A DNA stretch of 64,000 bases, taken from contig CAZXBG010000003.1 of NCBI GenBank assembly GCA_964638865.1, forward strand, positions 1-64,000, read 5' to 3'. Both the position numbers and the translations under genes were made by a program. Each line of letters begins with the position of its first letter. Position 1 is the stretch's first letter. Shown here one piece after another: positions 37,223 through 46,336 of this stretch. The notes under the pieces are model-generated. The model was not told the origin of the DNA and ran no database searches. It saw only the letters and a list, made by a program, of their open reading frames with translations. This stretch comes from UBA7236 sp964638865 (GTDB taxonomy: Bacteria; Bacteroidota; Bacteroidia; Chitinophagales; BACL12).

Positions 37223-38293
37223 TTGAAAAAATTAAAAGTTGCAATATTTCCATATGGAAAGGAACAGGAAAATCCTTATCAGAATATAATTATTAGTGCG
37301 CTTAAAAATAACGGTATTGAAGTGATAGCAGTTCCAGGTAGAAAAATTTTCCCATTACTTCATGTGTTGAAACAAAAACCCGATATTATACATTTGTTTT
37401 GGCCTTTTGATATGTATTTGGGCAGAACAGGATTATTAACCTTTATAAAAAGGATGATGTTATTGCTGACCTTACCTTTATTGAAAAAAACGCCGTGTAT
37501 TTATTCCGCAGACAATATTGTTTCACACGATACAAAGAATCAAGAATCAGAGATTTACTGGATATCTCAAATAATAAAAAGCTGCAAAGGCATTCTATTT
37601 ATGAGCAATGCTGCAAAGGAAATTTTTGAAGGTTATTATAATACAAACACATTAAAAACATTGGTCGTTCCTCATCCTAATTATATGGCATATTATCCCA
37701 ATGAAACGGACAAATTTAAATCCAGAGAATATCTTAATTTGGATCCCGGGAAAAAAATCATCCTTTTATTAGGAAGAGTTGAACAATATAAGGGTGTAGA
37801 AGAATTAATTTCCGCATTTAATGAAATAAATGATGCAGAAAGCATTTTATTAATTGCCGGGAAATCCACAAATCCGAAATATATTGACCATTTAAAGAAC
37901 ATCATTCCAACCGGATTAAAAAGCACTTTGATATTCATAAATAAATTTATTCCTGAACAGGAATTGCAATACTTTTTTAACGCATCGGATGCTGTGGTTA
38001 TCAATTATAAGGATATACCTTTAAATCCGGGGTCACTCATCATGGCGATGGGATTTGGTTCTTTTATTATTGCACCTGTATCCAAAGTGTTAGAGGAATT
38101 AACCGACCCTTCCTGTTCTATTTTATATGAAGCGGATAATGAAGAGGCGTTAAAAAATGCGCTGCAGCAATTTATATTAGGCGGAGTAAATGAAAATTGC
38201 AGATTGCAAGTAATGAACAAGATAAAAGTTAACCACGATCCCATGATCTTAGGAGATAAATTACACTCATTTTATCAATCTTTGATGACCTAA
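37223..38293 (+). CDS. GT4-like glycosyltransferase
   Basis: A 356-aa GT-B glycosyltransferase. The C-terminal half has ILLLGRVEQYKGVEELISAF and LILIAGKS-like strand, then VINYKDIPLNPGSLIMAMGFGSFIIAP, the equivalent of the GT4 donor-binding E-x7-E region but with weaker acidic residues. The N-terminal part shows PDIIHLFWPFDMYLG. Start is a TTG codon (37223), since no ATG is near the conserved KKLKVAIFPYG opening. Probably adds one sugar of the repeat. Confidence 0.75.
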   Translation: MKKLKVAIFPYGKEQENPYQNIIISALKNNGIEVIAVPGRKIFPLLHVLKQKPDIIHLFWPFDMYLGRTGLLTFIKRMMLLLTLPLLKKTPCIYSADNIVSHDTKNQESEIYWISQIIKSCKGILFMSNAAKEIFEGYYNTNTLKTLVVPHPNYMAYYPNETDKFKSREYLNLDPGKKIILLLGRVEQYKGVEELISAFNEINDAESILLIAGKSTNPKYIDHLKNIIPTGLKSTLIFINKFIPEQELQYFFNASDAVVINYKDIPLNPGSLIMAMGFGSFIIAPVSKVLEELTDPSCSILYEADNEEALKNALQQFILGGVNENCRLQVMNKIKVNHDPMILGDKLHSFYQSLMT

Positions 38294-38405
38294 AATGAAT
38301 ATCGATAACTGGTCGATTAAGTTTTATTTATATGAATAGTCATTCTTTCTGAACAGTGATAAAAGTATATTCAGTAAATTAAAAACAATTTGAAAAAATA
38401 TAACA

Positions 38406-39653
38406 TTGAATTTTAGGTCCCGATTTATTTTAATAACGATTTTCACGTTGACGATATCTTTTGTTTTGCACAAACTTTTTTATGATTCGCGGGAAAATAA
38501 AAATTGGATAGGGCCTTATTTATCTTCAGCGGCCAATTTACAAATGTTTGGAAGTTTTCAAATTGATGAGGCAAAAGTAATTGATTTTAAAGAATTAAAT
38601 CCACGAGAGCAATATCACTATCAGTTTAAAAAATCTGATAATTTAAGTTCATACACACACAATCCTATAGGATATTCGTATATTATAAGAATTGCCGCAA
38701 CTATGTTCCCATTTTTAGGGAATTCGGAAAGTCTTATCCTGTTCCAGGTACTGATGCATTTATTTATAAGCCTTTTAATTCTTTATCAATTCAGAACAAC
38801 TAATCGTTTCATACTAATCTTTTCTATATTTTATGTTTGCAATCCTTTCATACTGTACTTCGTGGTACTAAACTATTATTACTTCTGGCAATGTATTCCG
38901 GGATTTATGATGATCTATATTATCCTCTCCCAGCCAAAACGACAATGGATAGTTATCATGTGCACTATAATTTTATTGTTCGCCACGCTAGCAAGACCGA
39001 CTATATTATTTCTGTCTCTTTTCACACTAATACTTCTATACCGCAAATATTCTGTAACTTTCGCAACGCTTACCATAGCAATTTCAACATTGTTTTTTAT
39101 CCTGATAAACAAACCCACAGAAAAAATTATCTGGCATACTGTTTATGTAGGCATAGGAGCTTACCCAAATTCAAATGTGTCTTATTTATCTGACAATTTT
39201 GGATACCAATTATATCGCGACAGTACGGGAACAGAACTAAATGCCAGTTTGGGTGGAAATTATTATGACGACAGTGTAATAAAAAGATATTCTGAGATCA
39301 CCAAGAACACTGCAATCGGGATCTTAAAAAAAGACCCTGCTCTGTTTATCAGAAATGCCCTCAGTAATACTTTTCAGTGTTTTTCCATTGGATATGTAAA
39401 AACCAATTCACCTATACTAAACATTATCTCAGCAATACTCGGATTACTTTATTGTATTTTACTTTGGAAAAGTAAACAAAATTTTATAATTGTATCCATT
39501 TTGTTGTATGCATTTATGTTTTTCGTGTATTACCCTCCAATTCCGGCATATTTATTTGGGGCATATATTTTGCTTGTATTTTCTTTTTACAATGTTTTAT
39601 CTTATTATAAACCGCAATTCGCACCTCCTATTACATTTAAGTATCCGTTTTAA
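38406..39653 (+). CDS. Polytopic membrane protein, GT-C-like
   Basis: A 415-aa protein with about 10 predicted membrane helices; first helix at ~6-24. Between helices 1 and 2 is a long loop ending THNPIGYSYIIRIAATMFPFLG, which resembles the YPPG/HPPGY region of ArnT/GT39-type (GT-C) glycosyltransferases that use polyprenyl-phosphate sugars. The start codon appears to be TTG (38406). A 112-bp space upstream is the longest within this part of the locus. Function as a periplasmic-side transferase is a guess; a second polymerase is the alternative. Confidence 0.6.
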   Translation: MNFRSRFILITIFTLTISFVLHKLFYDSRENKNWIGPYLSSAANLQMFGSFQIDEAKVIDFKELNPREQYHYQFKKSDNLSSYTHNPIGYSYIIRIAATMFPFLGNSESLILFQVLMHLFISLLILYQFRTTNRFILIFSIFYVCNPFILYFVVLNYYYFWQCIPGFMMIYIILSQPKRQWIVIMCTIILLFATLARPTILFLSLFTLILLYRKYSVTFATLTIAISTLFFILINKPTEKIIWHTVYVGIGAYPNSNVSYLSDNFGYQLYRDSTGTELNASLGGNYYDDSVIKRYSEITKNTAIGILKKDPALFIRNALSNTFQCFSIGYVKTNSPILNIISAILGLLYCILLWKSKQNFIIVSILLYAFMFFVYYPPIPAYLFGAYILLVFSFYNVLSYYKPQFAPPITFKYPF

Positions 39654-39662
39654 CTATTTTGA

Positions 39663-40709
39663 ATGTATCCTAAAAAAAAGATATTATTTATAAGTTCCAA
39701 TGATGGGTCTGATATGCGTATAAACAAAGAACTGCACACGCTTTCCCAAATATTTGAAATTACCTATCTCGGAGTAGGCACCACAAATGTTGATTCCTAT
39801 GCTCGTGAATATTGCAAATACTTTTATCTCGTAGTCGGTAAAAGAAATCATCCCGCAACAATTCTGAAACAATTTTTACTCGTCGCAAAACTATTGCGTA
39901 AAAATTATAGCTCTATTCATATCATTAACGAACAATTAATGATATTTTTCTATCCATTTTTGTTCAGAAAACATCTGGTGCTGGATATATTTGATTCTAT
40001 TTTTCTCACTTTGAATAAAAGTAAAAATAAATGGAGATTGCTGAAAAAAATAATATACGCTCCTGTTAATATTATTCTGGTGACCGACAGCAACAGGAAA
40101 ACATTTATGCCTGATTTTGTGCAACACAAGGTTCAGTTATTGGAAAACTATCCCATTAAATTTACGAATTCAATAATTAAGAATTCCGAAAAAAATAAAG
40201 TAACCATTTTGTATAATGGCTGGCTTGGAAATTCAAGAGGAACTGAATTGGTTCAAAAAATACTTTCGGCAAACAGAAATGTAAAAATAATTATGGTTGG
40301 TTGGTTTGCCGATGAGGAAAGCAGGGAATTGATATCCAATCCCTCGGTGGAGTATCGGGGAATTATGTCGCAAGCGAATGCATTAAATATTGCTGCCGAA
40401 GAATCGGATTATATTTTATGTGTTTACGCACCAAAGAATGATAATAATATTAACGCAAGTCCTAATAAGATTTACGATGGGCTGCAAACGAGAACTCCCG
40501 TGATTATAAATGCAGAAATTGCTATCTCCAATTTTGTGAAGGAGAATGGATTGGGAATTGTAATAGAGAAATATGAAGTGGAGGATATCAATAATTTGAT
40601 CGACGAACTTTTTGCGAGAAAAAACACATTTGAATTTAATCCCGAAATGGCGGATGAATTTACTTGGGAGAAAATTGAAGGCGTTTTAATTAAGGCTCAT
40701 CAAATATGA
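39663..40709 (+). CDS. Glycosyltransferase (GT-B fold)
   Basis: A 348-aa protein opening with KKILFISSNDGSDMRINKEL and containing the linker VTILYNGWLGNSRGTELV, then ILCVYAPKNDNNINASPNKIYDGLQTRTPVI, a donor-binding loop typical of GT4-related enzymes with weak motif conservation. The stop overlaps the next start (ATGA). Adds an unknown sugar in the cytosol. Confidence 0.72.
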   Translation: MYPKKKILFISSNDGSDMRINKELHTLSQIFEITYLGVGTTNVDSYAREYCKYFYLVVGKRNHPATILKQFLLVAKLLRKNYSSIHIINEQLMIFFYPFLFRKHLVLDIFDSIFLTLNKSKNKWRLLKKIIYAPVNIILVTDSNRKTFMPDFVQHKVQLLENYPIKFTNSIIKNSEKNKVTILYNGWLGNSRGTELVQKILSANRNVKIIMVGWFADEESRELISNPSVEYRGIMSQANALNIAAEESDYILCVYAPKNDNNINASPNKIYDGLQTRTPVIINAEIAISNFVKENGLGIVIEKYEVEDINNLIDELFARKNTFEFNPEMADEFTWEKIEGVLIKAHQI

Positions 40710-41818
40710 AAATACTTTTCTGCACCAATGCCTATGAAGTGGTTTCCAATGGCCCTGCAAAATTCGCACATTTGCTTTTAAAGATCAACGAATTATATCC
40801 TCAGCACGAAATCAAAATACTTACTGAGGATATAACAAATCCGGATGAGCAATCGGTGTATAAACAAACATTACGTATTCCTAAAATGTATAGAAAATTG
40901 GGAATGTTCCTACGTATGTTCCAATATCATCGCAGAGCAATGGAGATCAAACGCAACGATTTTAATTTTGATCATCTGGTTTACAATAATGCAATAGTTG
41001 CCCTTTGGAGTGGTTTAAAATTTAAGAATACAGTAGGGTTTATTAATGATGACAACAATTCGAATATTTCGTGGAAAAAAGGAATTTTTGGTTTTAAATG
41101 GTCAAAACCGCATCTTTTTTTCCTAGTGGAAAAATTGGCCTGTAGAAGTTGCAATAAAATAGTGGTAAACTCACAGTATTTGTTAAAAGAATTAACAACA
41201 AAATATAAAATTCCCAGGCATAAAATATTTCTTTTATACAAATCAATTGCTCCAGTTAATAAGGTTTCAAGAACCGAAAATGCGATTCCGGTGATCTTAT
41301 TTGTTAAGAATGATTATATTCGTGGCGGACTTTTTACATTGATTGATGCATTAAAAGAATTAAAAATAAATGTACATTTGATCATTGCAGGTATTGCAGA
41401 TCCTGAAATTCCGAGAATAATCCACTATTTAAGGAATGTATCATTTCAATATAATTTAAATGGGATCATTAAACAGCAGGAAGTATTTGAACTGATGAAA
41501 AGAGCAGACATTTTTTGTGTTCCATCTTTTCAGGAGGCATTAGGAGTGGCTAATATCGAAGCAATGGCGCATGGATGCTCCATAATTTCATCCAATAGTG
41601 GTGGCATTCCGGAAGTGCTCGATAACGGTTCGTGCGGATGGATGATAGAAGCGGGACATGTATCCCAACTAAAAGAAGCGATCAAGGAATGTTTAAATAA
41701 CGAAACATTACGTGAAGAAAAAAAATCGAATGCATTAAAAATGATTAACAAATTTCAACTCGAATTAATGTTACAAAATTTTCTTACAATTATAAGCGTA
41801 AATGGAAAAAGCGCCTAG
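40706..41818 (+). CDS. GT4-family glycosyltransferase
   Basis: A 370-aa retaining glycosyltransferase with the clear GT4 signature FCVPSFQEALGVANIEAMAHGCSIISSNSGGIPE (the E-x7-E donor motif), and SNGPAKFAHLLLKINE near the N-terminus as the acceptor-side Gly-rich loop. Overlaps both neighbours (4 bp upstream, 17 bp into the polymerase gene). Sugar specificity cannot be read. Confidence 0.88.
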   Translation: MKILFCTNAYEVVSNGPAKFAHLLLKINELYPQHEIKILTEDITNPDEQSVYKQTLRIPKMYRKLGMFLRMFQYHRRAMEIKRNDFNFDHLVYNNAIVALWSGLKFKNTVGFINDDNNSNISWKKGIFGFKWSKPHLFFLVEKLACRSCNKIVVNSQYLLKELTTKYKIPRHKIFLLYKSIAPVNKVSRTENAIPVILFVKNDYIRGGLFTLIDALKELKINVHLIIAGIADPEIPRIIHYLRNVSFQYNLNGIIKQQEVFELMKRADIFCVPSFQEALGVANIEAMAHGCSIISSNSGGIPEVLDNGSCGWMIEAGHVSQLKEAIKECLNNETLREEKKSNALKMINKFQLELMLQNFLTIISVNGKSA

Positions 41819-43073
41819 TATTCAACGAAAAATTTTTAAGGATGCAGATTTTATTCTGCTGAATATCAATGCATTTTTAGTGATCTTTGGTTATGGGCTT
41901 GCGGTTGTTACTAGACTGGAATCAGTAGAAACAATGAGAATACTCAAATCCTTTTTTCTGATTGTATCAGCTATAGTAATGTTTAAGGATATGAATTTAA
42001 ACAAGCATCCACTTCCATTTCCAACCATTATTTATTTAGGTATTTTCAGTTTTTGGATTTTCACAATGTCAATTTTTTCTACCAATCTTACATTTTCAAT
42101 TTTAAGATCATTAACTTTTTTAGCACCTTTAATCTACGTGTATTTAGTATTACAGAACTTGTTAAATAAGTATCCAAGTTTGGAAATCATTAAGGCATTT
42201 ACAAAATCATTTAATCTTATTTATACATTGCCTGTCTTGGCATTTCTTGCATCCGGAGCCGGATTCAGCATGATAAATATATATGGCTCAGGAGTTAATC
42301 AAGGTCAATTTTTTGTTTCAAATCAATATGGCTGGGCTTGTGCAATATATTTGGTCTCTATAGTTGATATTTTATTAAATACCAAAACGGGAAAATTTTA
42401 TAAAATTTTCAATTTTACGATCATAGCAATAGCGATTTATTTATTGCTTATTTCCGGAAACAGAGCATCATGGGTTTCGATATTACTTGCTATTGCGATA
42501 TTTCTATTGCGATTAAAAAATATCAGACCTGATTTTAAAATAATTCTTACCGTAATTCCGATCGCCGTAATTTTCTGGTTTTACCAGATCCCCGAATCCT
42601 CCTTACAGACGCGGTTATCTGAAACCGAATCCCAGATTGATGATGGAGAGCCCCGATTAAATACGGCCAAAATTGTATTTGAAATATTTAATGAAAAGAA
42701 ATCCCTTTGGATAACTGGAGCCGGGATGTTTAATTATGATTATACAATACACGGAGAGGGATTAGCAGATTATCATAATTCTTATCTGGAAGTGCTTTTT
42801 GGAGGAGGGATAATATTATTTCTGCTGTTCATTACATTTATGTTATTTAGACCGCTTTATCATTATGCGATCTATTATTCTAAACATTTTTTAATTATAA
42901 TGCCTGTTCTTGTAATACCATTTTTCGAAAGTAACCTAACAGGAGGTCAATTTGTATTTTTTCCCTGGTTTATATTTATGATACTATTTAATATGCCTCC
43001 TCATTACGACGATTATAAATATCAACAAAAACCAAAAGTGCTGAAACCCCCGCATTATCGTAAACAAACTTAA
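41802..43073 (+). CDS. wzy: O-antigen polymerase/ligase-like membrane protein (Wzy)
   Basis: A 423-aa inner-membrane protein with about 11 helices. The Wzy_C/WaaL signatures are present: LISGNRASWVSILLAIAIFL, then a periplasmic loop with DGEPRL and the ADYHNSYLEVLFGGGI motif, containing the catalytic-type His. With Wzx, Wza and Wzc in the same locus, polymerase is a better call than ligase. Start overlaps the GT4 stop by 17 bp. Confidence 0.85.
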   Translation: MEKAPSIQRKIFKDADFILLNINAFLVIFGYGLAVVTRLESVETMRILKSFFLIVSAIVMFKDMNLNKHPLPFPTIIYLGIFSFWIFTMSIFSTNLTFSILRSLTFLAPLIYVYLVLQNLLNKYPSLEIIKAFTKSFNLIYTLPVLAFLASGAGFSMINIYGSGVNQGQFFVSNQYGWACAIYLVSIVDILLNTKTGKFYKIFNFTIIAIAIYLLLISGNRASWVSILLAIAIFLLRLKNIRPDFKIILTVIPIAVIFWFYQIPESSLQTRLSETESQIDDGEPRLNTAKIVFEIFNEKKSLWITGAGMFNYDYTIHGEGLADYHNSYLEVLFGGGIILFLLFITFMLFRPLYHYAIYYSKHFLIIMPVLVIPFFESNLTGGQFVFFPWFIFMILFNMPPHYDDYKYQQKPKVLKPPHYRKQT

Positions 43074-43079
43074 AATTCC

Positions 43080-44228
43080 ATGTTAAAAACGATCATTATT
43101 ATTGGGACGCGACCGGAAGCTATTAAAATGGCCTTATTGGCTAAAGAGCTCAATAAGAGAAAAGGAATAAAAAATTATTTATGTGTTTCCGGACAACACC
43201 GTTCAATGTTGGATCAGGTTTTAGATTTTTTTGCGATTAAGCCCGACTTTGATCTAAATATCATGCAGGAAAATCAGCAGCTAAATGATATTACCGGTAA
43301 AATCATTATTGAAGTATCGAAAATTTATGACCAGATAAACCCAGACCTCATATTGGTGCATGGCGATACCAATACTTGCTTTGCGGCGGCATTAGCAGCT
43401 TACTATAAAAAAATTCCTGTGGCGCACGTAGAAGCCGGAATGAGAACAGGAAATATTAATGTTCCTTTTCCTGAAGAAGCAAATCGGGTGCTTACAGGAA
43501 GAATATCCAATTTCCATTTTGCTCCCACTTCGCTCAATGTAAAGAATTTAATAGCAGAAGGTGTAAAAAGAGATTGCATTATTAAAACAGGAAATACAGT
43601 TATAGACAGTTTGATCTACACCTCAAAAAAAATAAAAATATTTTCTGACCAGGTTACAGATCAAAAACTAATTAAGGCTGTTTCAGATATCAAAAAAATT
43701 ATTTTAGTCACCGGTCACCGTCGAGAAAATTTTGGTGGAGGTTTTAAAAACATCTGCCTTGCATTAAAAAATATTGCAATTCAAAACCCCGATTGTTATA
43801 TTATATATCCAGTACATCTCAATCCAAATGTTCAACAACCGGTTTTAAAAGCATTAACAGGAATTAATAATATCATCTTAACATCACCACTATCTTACCC
43901 TGACTTTGTATTTTTATTGAACCGAGCTTATTTAATCTTAACCGATTCAGGTGGAATTCAGGAAGAAGGACCTTCACTTGGAAAACCGGTACTTGTGATG
44001 CGAGATATAACGGAAAGACCTGAAGCAATTCAGGCAGGAACCGTAAAATTAGTTGGCACCGACAGAAAAAAGATCGAAAAGGAAGTTAACCATTTACTAA
44101 ACGATAAAAAACAGTATCATAAAATGTCGAAAATGGTAAATCCATACGGTGATGGAAAAGCTACGGAAAAGATCGCGGATTGGATTATTAATAATCAATC
44201 ACGCATTAAAAAAGCAAAACCAGAATGA
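43080..44228 (+). CDS. wecB: UDP-N-acetylglucosamine 2-epimerase (non-hydrolysing)
   Basis: Interconverts UDP-GlcNAc and UDP-ManNAc in the cytosol. The 382-aa protein has the family segments IIIGTRPEAIKMALLAKEL, SGQHRSMLDQVLDFF, VHGDTNTCFAAALAAYY, HVEAGMRTG, PFPEEANRVLTGRI, VTGHRRENFGGGF and LTDSGGIQEEGPSLGKPVLVMRD. The catalytic residues and length match the non-hydrolysing WecB/MnaA type. UDP-ManNAc may feed a mannosaminuronic derivative via the neighbouring dehydrogenase, or ManNAc-based sugars. The stop overlaps the next start (ATGA). Confidence 0.93.
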   Translation: MLKTIIIIGTRPEAIKMALLAKELNKRKGIKNYLCVSGQHRSMLDQVLDFFAIKPDFDLNIMQENQQLNDITGKIIIEVSKIYDQINPDLILVHGDTNTCFAAALAAYYKKIPVAHVEAGMRTGNINVPFPEEANRVLTGRISNFHFAPTSLNVKNLIAEGVKRDCIIKTGNTVIDSLIYTSKKIKIFSDQVTDQKLIKAVSDIKKIILVTGHRRENFGGGFKNICLALKNIAIQNPDCYIIYPVHLNPNVQQPVLKALTGINNIILTSPLSYPDFVFLLNRAYLILTDSGGIQEEGPSLGKPVLVMRDITERPEAIQAGTVKLVGTDRKKIEKEVNHLLNDKKQYHKMSKMVNPYGDGKATEKIADWIINNQSRIKKAKPE

Positions 44229-46333
44229 AACAAATAATTCAGCATTTAAATACCGGAGAAACTTTATTAGAGGAAGTTCCTGCACCTGCCATTCAAAAAG
44301 GGTGTGTTTTAATTAAAACAAAGTGCAGTCTCATCTCTCCGGGAACTGAAAAAATGCTGATTGAATTCAGTAAATACAATCTCCTTTCAAAAGCTAGAAA
44401 TAATCCGGAACGTGTAAAGCAGGTATTGGACAAAATTAAATCGGATGGCATAATTCCAACATTGGAAGCTGTTTTTAAAAAGCTGGATCAACCCCTTCCA
44501 TTAGGATATTGTAATGCTGGTGAAGTAATCGCGATTGCTGATGATATTACAGAATTTAAAGTTGGCGACAGAGTTATTTCAAATGGTGGACATGCGGAAT
44601 TTGTGTGTATACCAAAAAATCTTGTTGCTAAAATTCCGGATAATGTGGAATATGAAGAAGCAGTATTTACCGTAATAGCCGCAATAGGATTACAATCCAT
44701 ACGCTTGGCACAACCGCAACTCGGTGAAATATTCGTTGTTTTTGGCCTTGGCCTGGTGGGAATTTTAACTGCTAAGTTATTAGCCATAAATGGCTGTAAA
44801 GTAGTAGGATTTGATATTGATGAGGAGCGGGTAGAATTTGCAAATACATTAAATATAAACTCTTATAATATTAACTCTGATGTGGAATCTATAATCAGAA
44901 CAAATATTATTCATTCAGGTGTTGATGCTGTAATAATTACTGCGGCAGCCCAAAATGATAAACTTATTTCAACAGCAGCTAAAATCTGTAGGAAAAAAGC
45001 CAGGATCATCTTGGTAGGCATAGCAGATCTGAAGTTTGAACGGGAAGAATTTTATAAAAAAGAATTACAGTTTCAAATATCATGCTCTTATGGTCCGGGA
45101 AGATACGATGAAAGTTATGAAGATGGAGGAATTGATTATCCGTTGGCATATGTGCGCTGGACAGAAAAAAGAAATTTTGAAAGCATTCTTGAATGTCTGC
45201 AAAATAAAACACTTGATGTAAAACCATTAATATCCGGAAAATTTGTTTTCTCAAAAGCCGCAGATGCTTATAAAAATTTAACAGATACTAAAGCGATCAC
45301 AAATTTATTGGTATATGATGATGAAAGTCCATATATCCAATCAATTCTCGTTTCTGAAAAAATTGCCAAAGCCTCAAAAGGAATAATCGGAATAATCGGA
45401 GCAGGGAATTTTGCAAGTATGACTTTATTACCTGCTTTGAAAAAAAATAAAGCCAACATAAAATATATTTCCTCCGCCTCCGGTTTAAACGCGCAACAAT
45501 TGGCAAAAAAATACAATATAGAAAATGCAGTTTCCAATAATCAAATGATATTCGAAGATCCTGCTGTGGAGCTGGTTGTTATATCCACAAGGCATGACAC
45601 GCATGCAGAACTTATTTTGCAAAGTATAACACATAAAAAACATATATTTACTGAGAAACCGATAGCCATAAATGCAGTACAACTCTCAGCAATTGAAGAA
45701 GCCTATCGAACATCTGAACAAATACTATTTTTTACAGGATTTAACAGAAGACATGCACCACTTGCCGTTAAAGCGAAACAGTTGATCGGTGCTTTTGAGG
45801 ATCTCAATATAGTAATTACTGTAAATGCAGGAATTCTGCCTTCTGATCATTGGTTGCACAACGAGCAAATCGGCGGAGGAAGAATAATTGGTGAAGCTTG
45901 TCATTTTTTCGACCTGATGTCATTTTTCGCCAGCAGCGATATCAGCGACGTTTATGCAACAGATAACAGCACTTCTGCTTCTCCGGAAAATAGCATAATT
46001 CATCTAACTTATAAAAATGGAGTGCAGGGAGTAATTAATTATTTTTCAAATGGCAATAAATCATATCCCAAAGAAAAAATTGAAATATATTCCGGAAACA
46101 GGGTGCTTATATTAGATAATTTTAAAAAATTAACAGGTTACGGATTTAAAAACTTTTCCGTTAAAAAAACATTACAAAATAAGGGCCATCAAGATCAGTT
46201 TGAAAGTATGATTAATATATTATTAAGTGGGGGCAAGGCCTCTACATCCTTCTCCTCTCTCGTGAATACAACAAAAGCAACTTTTGCCGCAGTTAAAAGC
46301 ATCAGAGAAAAAAATGTTGTTAAAATTGATTAA
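44225..46333 (+). CDS. Two-domain dehydrogenase: zinc-type alcohol dehydrogenase fused to Gfo/Idh/MocA domain
   Basis: A 702-aa fusion. Residues ~1-370 form a medium-chain dehydrogenase (KCSLISPGTEK, GYCNAGEVIAI, the NAD loop FVVFGLGLVGILTAKLLA). Residues ~375-702 form a Gfo/Idh/MocA oxidoreductase (IGIIGAGNFASMTLLPAL, HIFTEKPIAINAVQL). Such fusions are regularly found next to an asparagine synthase and a heparinase-like gene in exopolysaccharide loci, as here. Probably oxidises or reduces a sugar in two steps; the substrate and the order are unknown. Confidence 0.87.
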   Translation: MKQIIQHLNTGETLLEEVPAPAIQKGCVLIKTKCSLISPGTEKMLIEFSKYNLLSKARNNPERVKQVLDKIKSDGIIPTLEAVFKKLDQPLPLGYCNAGEVIAIADDITEFKVGDRVISNGGHAEFVCIPKNLVAKIPDNVEYEEAVFTVIAAIGLQSIRLAQPQLGEIFVVFGLGLVGILTAKLLAINGCKVVGFDIDEERVEFANTLNINSYNINSDVESIIRTNIIHSGVDAVIITAAAQNDKLISTAAKICRKKARIILVGIADLKFEREEFYKKELQFQISCSYGPGRYDESYEDGGIDYPLAYVRWTEKRNFESILECLQNKTLDVKPLISGKFVFSKAADAYKNLTDTKAITNLLVYDDESPYIQSILVSEKIAKASKGIIGIIGAGNFASMTLLPALKKNKANIKYISSASGLNAQQLAKKYNIENAVSNNQMIFEDPAVELVVISTRHDTHAELILQSITHKKHIFTEKPIAINAVQLSAIEEAYRTSEQILFFTGFNRRHAPLAVKAKQLIGAFEDLNIVITVNAGILPSDHWLHNEQIGGGRIIGEACHFFDLMSFFASSDISDVYATDNSTSASPENSIIHLTYKNGVQGVINYFSNGNKSYPKEKIEIYSGNRVLILDNFKKLTGYGFKNFSVKKTLQNKGHQDQFESMINILLSGGKASTSFSSLVNTTKATFAAVKSIREKNVVKID

Positions 46334-46336
46334 TGT